A model generated the notes under the pieces. The model had not been told where the DNA came from. It worked only from the letters and a program-made list of their open reading frames with translations, and searched no databases. Position numbers and translations under genes: made by a program. From Pseudomonas sp. 10-1B (GTDB lineage Bacteria; Pseudomonadota; Gammaproteobacteria; Pseudomonadales; Pseudomonadaceae): a DNA stretch of 64,000 bases. Shown here piece by piece: positions 8,319-16,657 of the stretch (its first letter is position 1; every line of letters starts with the position of its first letter). Location: the NCBI RefSeq assembly GCF_000935045.1, contig NZ_JYKS01000027.1, positions 1 through 64,000 on the forward strand, read 5' to 3'.

Positions 8319-8553
8319 TCAGAGCCAGATCGCATCCCAATGTGGATACTCCCCAGCCCTCGCAACCAAGCCCGCCCGCTTCGCCCTTGATACCTGTTGA
8401 TCATCATGGTGCTACGAGACTTCACCCTGCGCATCAAGCGCTTCAGGCTGGCCGGCCCAAGCTCGACCAACCAGTGGAAATGCTCAGGCATCACCACCCA
8501 GGCCGCTTCATCTAATTTGTAGCAAGATTTTTCATGAAATCTGCCCGGCACCC
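8319..8553 (-). pseudogene. Remnant of a REP-associated tyrosine transposase (RAYT, Y1/IS200-like)
   Basis: Minus-strand translation gives AWVVMPEHFHWLVELG, the HUH-type metal-binding motif region of RAYTs (HFH), followed by LKRLMRRVKSRSTMMINRYQGRSGRAW. In another frame the family's C-terminal end is found: RAGEYPHWDAIWL then TGA at 8319-8321. The N-terminal ~50 residues and the stretch between GRAW and RAGEY, which would hold the helix with the catalytic tyrosine, are missing, so this is a deleted and frameshifted relic. It sits beside four REP elements, as RAYT genes do. The same frame reads on into REP sequence, explaining a spurious 112-aa open frame. Confidence 0.72.
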
Positions 8554-8613
8554 TTGAGAGAAGCAAAGTGGGAGTGAACAATGTTCTCTTTCGCATTCCC
8601 TTCGAGATTGGCC

Positions 8614-10524
8614 ATGAATACCCATTCCCGTCTGCTAGCCTGGTTACCGGCGTTCTTGCTCGGCCCGGTGCTAGCGCTGTGCAGCACTCTGGCGCTGGCT
8701 GAAGCCCCCGCTGAGGCCAGCAAGGCCCTGCACCTGCTGGATTACATTGGCGCCGACTACCCGCCGACCGTGCAGGACGGCAAGGTGATCGACGCTGGCG
8801 AATACCGCGAGCAGCAGGAGTTCAGTGCGGTGTTGGCCGATCTGGTCAAAGGCCTGCCTGCGCATGCCGAACAAGCGGCTTTGCAACAGGGCGTGCAGGC
8901 GCTGCGCCAGGCCATCGACCAGCGTCAGGAAGGCACGGCTGTTGCCAAGCAGGCCCGCCAGCTGGGCGCACGCCTGGCAGTGGCCTACGAGGTCAGCCAG
9001 GCCCCGGTGATCACCCCGGACCCGGTCCGCGGCGCTACGCTGTATGCGCAAAACTGCTCTATCTGCCACGGCGACAGCGGTGCTGGCGATGGCCCGGCGG
9101 GCATCGGCCTGGAGCCTGCACCCGCCAACCTGCGCGATGTCTCGCGCCTTGACCAGTTGAGCCTGTTCGACCTCTACAACACCTTGGCCCTGGGCATCGA
9201 CGGCACCGAGATGCCGTCCTTTGCCGACCAGCTGGACGACCGCCAGCGTTGGGATGTGGCTGCGTACATCGCCAGTTTTACCGTCAATCCGCAGGCCGCC
9301 AAAAGCGACAAGACCTGGAACATCGCCGACCTGGCCCGTCAGACCCCGGCCGAAGTCGCCGCCAACGAAGGCACCGCGGCCGTGGAAGCATTCCGCGCCC
9401 AGCGTGCCCAGCCGCCGCAGGTCAAGCGTGGCCCGGCGCAATTGCTCGAATACACCGCCAGCACTTTGGACAAGAGCCTGGCGGCCTACCGCTCAGGTGA
9501 CCACGACCAAGCCTATGACCTGTCGGTGGCGGCCTACCTGGAAGGCTTCGAACTGGTGGAAAGCTCGCTGGACAACATCGATACCCAGGCGCGCAAGGAC
9601 ACCGAAAAATCCCTTATGGCCTACCGCCAGTCACTGCAGGACGGCCTGCCGGTAGCCCAGGCCGAGCAACGCCTGGCCGAAGCCAAGGCCAAGCTCGAGC
9701 AAGCCGCCAAGCTGCTGGGCAGCGATGGCCTGAGCTGGTCGCTGAGCTATATCTCCGGTTTGTTGATCCTGCTGCGCGAAGGCCTCGAAGCGATTCTGGT
9801 ACTGGCCGCGATCCTGGCGTTCCTGCGTAACACTGGCCAGCAATCGGCGGTACGCAGCGTCAATATCGGCTGGGCGCTGGCGCTGGTCGCAGGTTTCGCC
9901 ACCTGGGCCCTGGCGGCCTATGTAATCGACGTGGGCGGTGCCCAGCGCGAACTGTTGGAAGGCTGTACGGCGTTGTTCGCCGCAGTGATGGTGCTGTGGC
10001 TCGGTGTATGGATGCACGACCGCCGCCACGCGGCCGCCTGGCAGGACTACATCAAGAGCAGCCTGGTCAGTGGCGGCGGGCGCTTCGGCTTTGCCATGCT
10101 GGCGTTCTTCTCGGTGTACCGCGAGCTGTTCGAAGTGATTCTGTTCTACGAAACCCTGTGGCTGCAGGCAGGCCCTGCCGGGCACCAGGCAGTGCTGGCA
10201 GGTGGCGCCACGGCGCTGGTGCTGCTGGTGGGGTTGGCCTGGGTGATCCTGCGGGGCTCGGCCAAGCTACCGCTGTCGCTGTTCTTCAGCATCAACGCCG
10301 CGCTGCTGTGCGCACTGTCGGTGGTATTCGCCGGGCATGGCGTGAAGGCGCTGCAAGAAGCCGGGGTGCTTGGCACGCGGCCGGTGGCGTTCTTCGAGTT
10401 CGACTGGCTGGGAATTCATGCTGACGCCTACTCGCTGTCGGCGCAGGCGATGGCCTTGCTGGCGATCGTGTTCCTCTACGGTCGTTCGCGTCTGGCGGAA
10501 AAGCGCAGGGCTACGGCCAACTGA
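8614..10524 (+). CDS. Periplasmic cytochrome c / FTR1-type iron permease fusion
   Basis: 636 aa. Signal peptide (~residues 1-30). A class I cytochrome c domain follows with heme motif CSICH at 148-152 and a likely axial Met in MPSF (~209). Then a helical periplasmic segment, and a seven-helix FTR1 domain with the two REXXE iron motifs, REGLE (in LLREGLEAILVL) and RELFE (in YRELFEVILFY). FTR1 proteins carry ferric iron coupled to ferrous oxidation; the attached cytochrome may take the electron. Start ATG 8614 gives a proper signal peptide; the ATG at 8581 would add 11 unlikely residues. No Fur box could be recognised by eye. Single gene. Confidence 0.88.
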   Translation: MNTHSRLLAWLPAFLLGPVLALCSTLALAEAPAEASKALHLLDYIGADYPPTVQDGKVIDAGEYREQQEFSAVLADLVKGLPAHAEQAALQQGVQALRQAIDQRQEGTAVAKQARQLGARLAVAYEVSQAPVITPDPVRGATLYAQNCSICHGDSGAGDGPAGIGLEPAPANLRDVSRLDQLSLFDLYNTLALGIDGTEMPSFADQLDDRQRWDVAAYIASFTVNPQAAKSDKTWNIADLARQTPAEVAANEGTAAVEAFRAQRAQPPQVKRGPAQLLEYTASTLDKSLAAYRSGDHDQAYDLSVAAYLEGFELVESSLDNIDTQARKDTEKSLMAYRQSLQDGLPVAQAEQRLAEAKAKLEQAAKLLGSDGLSWSLSYISGLLILLREGLEAILVLAAILAFLRNTGQQSAVRSVNIGWALALVAGFATWALAAYVIDVGGAQRELLEGCTALFAAVMVLWLGVWMHDRRHAAAWQDYIKSSLVSGGGRFGFAMLAFFSVYRELFEVILFYETLWLQAGPAGHQAVLAGGATALVLLVGLAWVILRGSAKLPLSLFFSINAALLCALSVVFAGHGVKALQEAGVLGTRPVAFFEFDWLGIHADAYSLSAQAMALLAIVFLYGRSRLAEKRRATAN

Positions 10525-10700
10525 CCGGGGGCCGCGCTGCGGCCCATCGCCGCGGTTCGTCGCCACGACAAGCCAGCTCCCACACCGACCGCATCGGTTT
10601 CAAGCCATGTGCAGTACCAATGGGAGCTGGCCACATCGGTTTCAGGGCATGCGAGTACCTGTGGGAGCTGGCTTGCCGGCGATGGGCTGCATGGCAGCCC
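10525..10700. repeat. REP cluster with hairpin after FTR1 gene
   Basis: 'gggggccgcgctgcggccc' hairpin at ~10527-10544 could end the FTR1 transcript, though it lacks a T-run. It is followed by a partial REP interrupted by 'cgcggttcgtcgcca' and two more REP-type segments (near 10570-10590 and 10660-10682). Confidence 0.75.
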
Positions 10701-10714
10701 CTTGCAATCTCGGA

Positions 10715-10960
10715 TCAGGCCGGTTGTGGCGCCTTGAGAATGTTCTGCAGCAGTTGAACACTTTCGACGGCGTCATGACCCAGGCTGGTCAGGTAGCCGC
10801 CATCAGGTTGATCCGTCAGCCCCTTTTCATGCAGGCGTTGCGCAGCAGCGATCAGGGTAGGGGAAGCGTGGCTGCTTATCTTGATGCCTTCCTGGCTGCT
10901 GTCGTGTTTGAACAGTGCGAGTACTTCCAGTTCAGCGATCAGATCGGGGGTAAAGGACAT
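10715..10960 (-). CDS. TIGR02647-family small protein
   Basis: 81 aa. Matches the short Pseudomonas/gamma-proteobacterial family TIGR02647 (start MSFTPDLIAELEVLALF, end LLQNILKAPQPA) from memory. Predicted all-helical; the family is annotated as DNA-binding only by prediction. Monocistronic or co-transcribed with the acidic protein gene upstream (70-bp gap containing a GGCACCG/CGGTGCC hairpin). Confidence 0.72.
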   Translation of the reverse strand: MSFTPDLIAELEVLALFKHDSSQEGIKISSHASPTLIAAAQRLHEKGLTDQPDGGYLTSLGHDAVESVQLLQNILKAPQPA

Positions 10961-10990
10961 GGCGACTCCTGACTTCCAGACAAGGATGGC

Positions 10991-11008
10991 GGCACCGTCA
11001 GCGGTGCC
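10991..11008. terminator. Stem-loop between two small minus-strand genes
   Basis: GGCACCG-tcag-CGGTGCC, perfect 7-bp stem. No T-run on either strand, so at most a weak terminator or processing site. Confidence 0.35.
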
Positions 11009-11029
11009 TGACCTAGGAGTGTAGCCGGG

Positions 11030-11332
11030 TTATTCGTCGTCGCCTTGATCCATCTCAGGTGGCAACTCGGGCAGTGCACGCAGGGCGTTCTCATACCACT
11101 CGCCGTTGAACGCACGGTCTTCCACCAGCATGTTGTCAATCTCGAAGGCCAGCACATGGGCCATCAGGTTGAGAATGTCTTCACGCTCGTAACCGACCAG
11201 GGTCAGCTTGTTGAAGGTGGCCTTGGCCGCCGGTGGCTCGCCGCTTTCGATCTGGTTTTCGATGGCCTGGGTCAGCGTTGCCTCGGCGAAGGCTTCGTCG
11301 TCGTCATTGTCGATGTCGGTGGGCTCGCTCAT
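11030..11332 (-). CDS. Conserved acidic hypothetical protein
   Basis: 100 aa from ATG 11332 (MSEPTDID). Strongly acidic N-terminus (DIDNDDDEAF) and C-terminus (PPEMDQGDDE) with a helical centre (FNKLTLVGYEREDILNLMAHVLAFEIDNMLV). No known domain recognised. An upstream in-frame GTG/ATG would add 25 residues unlike the rest; the GGAGTACCGCC before 11332 fits a ribosome site. Cytoplasmic. Confidence 0.7.
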   Translation of the reverse strand: MSEPTDIDNDDDEAFAEATLTQAIENQIESGEPPAAKATFNKLTLVGYEREDILNLMAHVLAFEIDNMLVEDRAFNGEWYENALRALPELPPEMDQGDDE

Positions 11333-11480
11333 TGGCGGTACTCCTGTGGTGGGATGCACAGTGTGCCACGCCTGTGGCGGCAATGCCCGGGCATTGACGA
11401 GGCGCATGACGCTGGTCAGGGGCAGGCGTACGGTCTATAAAAGCCGGGCCAACCCCTTACGGCCTGGAGGCTGTCACCTC

Positions 11481-12143
11481 ATGCTCAAGCTTCATGGATT
11501 CTCGGTCAGCAACTACTACAACATGGTCAAGCTGGCCCTGCTGGAAAAAGGCCTGCCCTTCGAGGAAGTCACCTTCTATGGCGGCCAGGCGCCACAGGCG
11601 CTGGAAGTGAGCCCCCGGGGCAAGGTGCCGGTACTGCAGACCGAGCACGGCTTCCTCAGCGAAACCAGTGTGATTCTCGACTATATCGAGCAGACCCAGG
11701 GTGGCAAGGCCCTGCTGCCGACTGACCCGTTCGGGCAGGCCAAGGTGCGTGAACTGCTCAAGGAAATCGAGCTGTACATTGAGCTGCCGGCACGTACCTG
11801 CTACGCCGAGTCGTTCTTTGGCATGTCGGTGGAACCGCTGATCAAGGAGAAGGCCCGGGCCGATCTGCTGGCCGGGTTTGCCACCCTCAAGCGCAACGGG
11901 CGTTTCGCACCCTATGTTGCGGGTGAGCAACTGACGCTGGCCGACCTGATGTTCTGCTTCTCGGTCGACCTGGCCTATGCCGTGGGCAAGAAGGTGCTGA
12001 ACATCGACTTCCTGGCGGATTTCCCGCAGGCCAAGGCGTTGCTGCAGCTGATGGGCGAGAACCCGCACATGGCGCGGATAGCGGCGGACAAGGAGGCGGC
12101 GATGCCGGCCTTCATGGAGATGATTCGTAGCGGTAAGCGCTAA
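11481..12143 (+). CDS. Glutathione S-transferase
   Basis: 220 aa. N-terminal thioredoxin-like domain (YYNMVKLALLEKGLPFEEV; cis-proline motif KVPVLQTEHGFLSETSVILDYIE, where ES/ET-S binds the gamma-glutamyl part of glutathione) and helical C-terminal domain with the N-capping motif LTLADLMF. Cytosolic; substrate unknown. ATG 11481 is preceded by GGAGG at ~11467. Monocistronic, followed by REPs. Confidence 0.9.
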   Translation: MLKLHGFSVSNYYNMVKLALLEKGLPFEEVTFYGGQAPQALEVSPRGKVPVLQTEHGFLSETSVILDYIEQTQGGKALLPTDPFGQAKVRELLKEIELYIELPARTCYAESFFGMSVEPLIKEKARADLLAGFATLKRNGRFAPYVAGEQLTLADLMFCFSVDLAYAVGKKVLNIDFLADFPQAKALLQLMGENPHMARIAADKEAAMPAFMEMIRSGKR

Positions 12144-12149
12144 AAGTCT

Positions 12150-12262
12150 GGGGCTGCTTCGCAGCCCATCGCCGGCAAGCCAGCTCCCACACCGACCGCA
12201 TCGGTTTCAAACCATGTGCAGTACCTGTGGGAGCGGGCGTGCCCGCGAACGAGGGCGAAGCC
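12150..12262. repeat. REP doublet
   Basis: 'ggggctgcttcgcagcccatcgccggcaagccagctccc' (12150-12190) opposed by 'cctgtgggagcgggcgtgcccgcgaacgagggcgaagccctcgcc' (12224-12268): two different REP subtypes facing each other between GST and argH (convergent genes), so it may serve as a terminator for both. Confidence 0.8.
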
Positions 12263-12276
12263 CTCGCCTTGGGGGC

Positions 12277-13671
12277 TTAGCGAGACGCCAACAGGGCTTT
12301 GCCACGAACGACGGCAGCACGCACCTGCGCCGGCGCCGTACCACCAATGTGGTCACGCGCATTCACCGAACCTTCCAGGGTCAGCACGGCAAACACGTCC
12401 TGCTCGATCTGGTCGCTGAACTGGCGCAGTTCGTCCAGGCTCATCTCGGCCAGGTCCTTGCCCGTGTCCACACCATACTTCACCGCGTGGCCAACGATCT
12501 CGTGGCAGTCACGGAACGGCAGGCCACGGCGTACCAGGTAGTCGGCCAGGTCGGTAGCGGTGGAGAAACCACGCAGGGCCGCTTCACGCATGATGGCGTG
12601 CTTGGGCTTGATCGCCGGAATCATGTCGGCAAAGGCGCGCAGCGAATCGCGCAGGGTGTCGGCAGCGTCGAACAGCGGTTCCTTGTCTTCCTGGTTGTCC
12701 TTGTTGTAGGCCAGCGGCTGGCCTTTCATCAGGGTCAGCAGGCCGGTCAGGGCGCCGAACACACGGCCGGTCTTGCCACGTACCAGCTCTGGCACGTCGG
12801 GGTTCTTTTTCTGCGGCATGATCGAGCTGCCGGTGCAGAAGCGGTCAGGCAGGTCGATGAACTGGAACTGCGCACTGGTCCACAGCACCAGCTCTTCGGA
12901 GAAGCGCGACAGGTGCATCATCGCCACGCTGGCCGCCGCGCAGAATTCGATGGCGAAGTCACGGTCCGACACGCCGTCCAGCGAGTTGCCGGCCACGGCC
13001 TCGAAGCCCAGCAGCTTGCAGGTCAGTTCGCGGTCGATCGGGTAGGTGGTACCGGCCAGCGCGGCGCTGCCCAGGGGCATGCGGTTGGTGCGCTTGCGGC
13101 AGTCGACCAGGCGCTCGTAGTCGCGGCTGAGCATTTCGAACCAGGCCAGCAGGTGGTGGCCGAAGGTAACCGGCTGCGCCGTCTGCAAATGGGTGAAGCC
13201 GGGCATGATGGTTTCGGCTTCACGCTCGGCCTGCTCCAGCAGGCCCTGCTGCAGGCGGGTGATTTCGGCCAGGATCAGGTCGATCTCGTCGCGCAGCCAC
13301 AGGCGGATATCGGTGGCCACCTGGTCGTTGCGGCTACGGCCGGTGTGCAGCTTCTTGCCGGTGATACCGATACGGTCGGTCAGGCGTGCCTCGATGTTCA
13401 TGTGCACGTCTTCGAGGTCGACACGCCAGTCGAAGTTACCCGCCTCGATCTCGCCCTGGATGGTCTTCAGGCCATCGATGATGGTGTCGCGCTCGGCATC
13501 GCTGAGCACGCCGACCTGCGCCAGCATGGTGGCATGGGCGATCGAACCCATGATGTCGTGGCGGTACAGGCGCTTGTCGAAATCGACCGAGGCGGTGAAA
13601 CGGGCGACGAAGGCGTCGACGGGCTCACTGAAGCGGCCGCCCCAGGACTGATTGGTCTTGTCGGTGCTCAT
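12277..13671 (-). CDS. argH: Argininosuccinate lyase
   Basis: 464 aa. Cleaves argininosuccinate to arginine and fumarate, last step of arginine synthesis. The fumarase/aspartase superfamily signature GSSIMPQKKNP with the catalytic serine is present, as are TGRSRNDQVATD and HLQTAQPVTFGHH (active-site His). Start taken at ATG 13671 (MSTDKTNQSWGGRF); an ATG 12 nt upstream is possible. Length and order (argH divergent from algR-hemCD) match Pseudomonas. Confidence 0.97.
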   Translation of the reverse strand: MSTDKTNQSWGGRFSEPVDAFVARFTASVDFDKRLYRHDIMGSIAHATMLAQVGVLSDAERDTIIDGLKTIQGEIEAGNFDWRVDLEDVHMNIEARLTDRIGITGKKLHTGRSRNDQVATDIRLWLRDEIDLILAEITRLQQGLLEQAEREAETIMPGFTHLQTAQPVTFGHHLLAWFEMLSRDYERLVDCRKRTNRMPLGSAALAGTTYPIDRELTCKLLGFEAVAGNSLDGVSDRDFAIEFCAAASVAMMHLSRFSEELVLWTSAQFQFIDLPDRFCTGSSIMPQKKNPDVPELVRGKTGRVFGALTGLLTLMKGQPLAYNKDNQEDKEPLFDAADTLRDSLRAFADMIPAIKPKHAIMREAALRGFSTATDLADYLVRRGLPFRDCHEIVGHAVKYGVDTGKDLAEMSLDELRQFSDQIEQDVFAVLTLEGSVNARDHIGGTAPAQVRAAVVRGKALLASR

Positions 13672-13683
13672 GGATTCACTCAT

Positions 13684-13967
13684 TGCAGGCGTGAACGAAA
13701 AAGTGGCACCGATGATAGCAGGGTTGGGCTGGCTGCCGCAGGGCGCCGGTCGAGAGAAATGCCCGGAAAACGGCAGAGAAGGATTTCAAGGAATGAACGG
13801 CAGTGTTCCACGGACCGTCTACAGTTGGACAGAGGACTGGCAGTGAATCTGCCGGCCGAGTGAATCTTTGGCCATCGCACCGGTCTAGAGCGTGACCGCA
13901 GTGTCGCTCGAACCACACCTGTCTACGCTATACCTGTGCGAGACTCATTCAGGAATCCAGCGCAATT
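13684..13967. other. argH-algR divergent intergenic region, no gene seen
   Basis: 284 bp holding the promoters of argH and algR. No open frame of note. In P. aeruginosa the sensor gene algZ/fimS lies between argH and algR; it is absent here. No REP element. Confidence 0.7.
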
Positions 13968-14711
13968 ATGAATGTCCTGATCGTTGATGACGAACCCCAA
14001 GGCCGTGACCGCCTCAGCCGGCTGCTCGGCGAACTGGAGGGTTATACCGTGCTGGAGCCTAGCGCCACCAACGGCGAGGAGGCCCTGACGCTGATCGAAA
14101 GCCTCAAGCCCGATGTGGTCCTGCTGGACATCGGCATGCCAGGCCTGGATGGCCTGCAGGTGGCCGCTCGCCTGTGCGAGCGCGAGGCACCGCCGGCGGT
14201 AGTGTTTTGCACCGGCGACGATGAATACGGTGCCGAGGCGTTCAAGGACAGCACCCTCAGCCATGTGACCAAACCCTTCCACGCCCAGGCGCTGCGCGAT
14301 GCCTTGCGCAAGGCCGAAAAACCCAACCGTGCCCAGTTGGCGGCGCTCACCCGGCCGGCCAATGAAGGTGGCGGCCCACGCAGCCACATCAGTGCCCGCA
14401 CGCGCAAAGGCATCGAGCTGATCCCTTTGCCCCAGGTGATTTACTTCATTGCCGACCACAAGTACGTGACCTTGCGCCACGAGGCCGGGGAAGTGCTGCT
14501 CGACGAGCCGCTCAAGGCCCTGGAAGACGAGTTTGGCGAACGCTTCGTGCGTATCCACCGCAACGCGCTGGTTGCCCGTGAACGTATCGAACGCCTGCAG
14601 CGCACCCCGCTGGGGCATTTTCAGCTGTACCTGAAGGGCCTGGACGGTGATGCCTTGACCGTTAGCCGGCGCCATGTGGCCGGTGTGCGCAAGATGATGC
14701 AGACCCTCTGA
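13968..14711 (+). CDS. algR: LytTR response regulator AlgR
   Basis: 247 aa. Receiver domain with the acidic pair DD7-8, phosphoacceptor Asp54 (VVLLDIGMPG), Thr in CTGDD and Lys in VTKPF; then a LytTR DNA-binding domain from ~residue 140 (IELIPLPQVIYFIADHKYVTL ... FVRIHRNALVARERI). AlgR controls alginate, twitching and other traits in Pseudomonas. Its usual kinase gene algZ/fimS is not adjacent. Followed by hemC, as in other pseudomonads. Confidence 0.95.
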   Translation: MNVLIVDDEPQGRDRLSRLLGELEGYTVLEPSATNGEEALTLIESLKPDVVLLDIGMPGLDGLQVAARLCEREAPPAVVFCTGDDEYGAEAFKDSTLSHVTKPFHAQALRDALRKAEKPNRAQLAALTRPANEGGGPRSHISARTRKGIELIPLPQVIYFIADHKYVTLRHEAGEVLLDEPLKALEDEFGERFVRIHRNALVARERIERLQRTPLGHFQLYLKGLDGDALTVSRRHVAGVRKMMQTL

Positions 14712-14721
14712 ACCTGTATCG

Positions 14722-14825
14722 GCCCAATCGCCGGCAAGCCAGCTCCCACAGGTACAGCGCCAACCTGAACCGTGCAGGGTTCCTGTGGGAGCTGGCTTGC
14801 CGGCGATTAGGCCGGTACAGGCAAG
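14722..14825. repeat. REP pair between algR and hemC
   Basis: 'ggcccaatcgccggcaagccagctccc' (14722-14748) and 'gggagctggcttgccggcgattaggccggtacaggc' (~14786-14822) form an inverted doublet. hemC's promoter must lie in the ~80 bp after it. Confidence 0.85.
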
Positions 14826-14906
14826 CACAGGATCCTGATCCACATCTGCAAGCGATACCGGCGATGCTGTTATCATCGGCGGCATTTCTCTGGATCGGGG
14901 CGTTCC

Positions 14907-15848
14907 ATGTCCACTCGCGAAATCCGCATTGCCACCCGTAAAAGTGCCTTGGCCCTGTGGCAGGCCGAATACGTCAAAGCCCGCCTCGAGCAGGCGCACC
15001 CCGGTTTGCTGGTGACCCTGGTGCCCATGGTCAGCCGTGGCGACAAGCTGCTCGACGCGCCGCTGGCGAAAATCGGCGGCAAGGGCCTGTTCGTCAAGGA
15101 ACTGGAAACCGCCCTGCTGGACAATGAAGCCGACATCGCCGTGCACTCGATGAAGGACGTGCCCATGGACTTCCCCGAGGGCCTGGGCTTGTACTGTATC
15201 TGCGAACGCGAAGACCCGCGCGATGCCTTCGTGTCCAACCGCTTCGCCAGCCTCGACGCGCTGCCGGCCGGCAGTATCGTCGGCACCTCCAGCCTGCGCC
15301 GCCAGGCCCAGCTGCTGGCGCGCCGCCCGGACCTGCAAATCCGCTTCCTGCGTGGCAACGTCAACACCCGCCTGGCCAAGCTGGATGCCGGTGAGTACGA
15401 CGCCATCATCCTGGCCGCCGCCGGCCTGATCCGCCTGGGCTTCGAAGACCGCATCACCTCCACCATCAGCGTCGATGACAGCCTGCCGGCTGGCGGCCAG
15501 GGTGCGGTGGGCATCGAGTGCCGCAGCGCCGATCAACAGATCCACGCACTGCTGGCGCCGCTGCACCATGCCGACACCGCCGACCGGGTGGTGGCCGAAC
15601 GCGCCCTGAACAAGCGCCTGAATGGCGGCTGCCAGGTGCCGATTGCCTGCTACGCGGTACTTGAAGGTGACCAGCTGTGGCTGCGCGGCCTGGTCGGCCA
15701 GCCCAGCGGCGGTACCCTGTTGCTGGCCGATGCGCGCGCGCCCCGCGCGGCAGCGGAGACCTTGGGTGTACAGGTGGCCGAGGACCTGCTTGGCCAGGGC
15801 GCCGAGGCCATTCTCAAGGAAGTCTACGGCGAGGCCGGCCACCCGTGA
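14907..15848 (+). CDS. hemC: Porphobilinogen deaminase (hydroxymethylbilane synthase)
   Basis: 313 aa. Polymerises four porphobilinogens into hydroxymethylbilane for heme. Signature segments: IRIATRKSALALWQAE start, the SMKDVPMDFP region with the conserved Lys/Asp, RRQAQLLARRPDLQI (RxQ), RGNVNTRL, and LNGGCQVPIA with the cysteine that carries the dipyrromethane cofactor. Overlaps hemD by 4 bp. Confidence 0.97.
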   Translation: MSTREIRIATRKSALALWQAEYVKARLEQAHPGLLVTLVPMVSRGDKLLDAPLAKIGGKGLFVKELETALLDNEADIAVHSMKDVPMDFPEGLGLYCICEREDPRDAFVSNRFASLDALPAGSIVGTSSLRRQAQLLARRPDLQIRFLRGNVNTRLAKLDAGEYDAIILAAAGLIRLGFEDRITSTISVDDSLPAGGQGAVGIECRSADQQIHALLAPLHHADTADRVVAERALNKRLNGGCQVPIACYAVLEGDQLWLRGLVGQPSGGTLLLADARAPRAAAETLGVQVAEDLLGQGAEAILKEVYGEAGHP

Positions 15849-16612
15849 GCCAATGGCGCCTGCTGCTGACCCGGCCTGCCGAGGACTGCGCGGCATTGGC
15901 GCAAAGCCTGGCGGTGGCAGGGGTGGGCAGCAGTTGCCTGCCGCTGCTGGCGATAGAGCCCGTCGCCTTGGGCGATCGGCAACGCCCATTGCTGAAGGGC
16001 CTGCCTGGCTTCCAGGCGATCATCGTGGTCAGCAAGCCAGCCGCCAGGTTGTTGCTTGAACACCTTGCCCAGGCCAGCTTGCAGCCGCCACGGCAAGGCT
16101 GGTTCACCGTTGGCGAGGCCACTGCAGCGGTGCTGCAGGGCGCGGGCCTGGAGGTGAGCTTCCCGCCGCGTGGTGATGACAGCGAAGCTTTGCTGGCGCT
16201 GCCGGCCCTGCGGCAGGCGGTTGCCGTGCCTGCGCCGCGTATCTTGATCGTGCGTGGCGTCGGAGGTCGCGAACTGCTGGCAGAGCGTCTTGCAGAGCAA
16301 GGTGCTAGTGTCGATTATCTGGAACTGTATCGACGCTGCCTGCCGGCTTACCCGGCGGGCACCCTGATGCGCCGCATCGAAGCGGAACGCCTCAATGGCC
16401 TGGTGGTCAGCAGTGGGCAGGGTTTCGAACATTTGCAGCAGATGGCCGGTGCCGATTGGCCCCTGGTGGCGCGTCTGCCGCTGTTCGTGCCCAGCCCGCG
16501 GGTCGCCGATCAGGCCCGGGCCGCCGGGGCCCAACAGGTTTTGGATTGCCGTGGCGCCAGTGCCGCGGCCTTGCTGGCAGCCGTGCAGCGCAGCGCTGCA
16601 CCTGCCTCTTAA
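15845..16612 (+). CDS. hemD: Uroporphyrinogen-III synthase
   Basis: 255 aa starting at GTG 15845, which overlaps the hemC stop (GTGA). Starts SQWRLLLTRPAEDC, typical for HemD, with two Rossmann-like lobes; weak sequence conservation but ILIVRGVGGRELLAERL and the YRRCLP segment fit. Closes hydroxymethylbilane to uroporphyrinogen III. Cytosolic. Confidence 0.93.
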   Translation: MSQWRLLLTRPAEDCAALAQSLAVAGVGSSCLPLLAIEPVALGDRQRPLLKGLPGFQAIIVVSKPAARLLLEHLAQASLQPPRQGWFTVGEATAAVLQGAGLEVSFPPRGDDSEALLALPALRQAVAVPAPRILIVRGVGGRELLAERLAEQGASVDYLELYRRCLPAYPAGTLMRRIEAERLNGLVVSSGQGFEHLQQMAGADWPLVARLPLFVPSPRVADQARAAGAQQVLDCRGASAAALLAAVQRSAAPAS

Positions 16613-16657
16613 GGCGCTAAGCTGAACGCGATGCGCCCCCATGCAAAGGATGGATAC

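Noticed and set aside
13684..13967. Frameshifted algZ remnant between argH and algR
   Set aside because: The gap is only 284 bp and none of its frames shows histidine-kinase motifs, so it is an absence and not a visible pseudogene.
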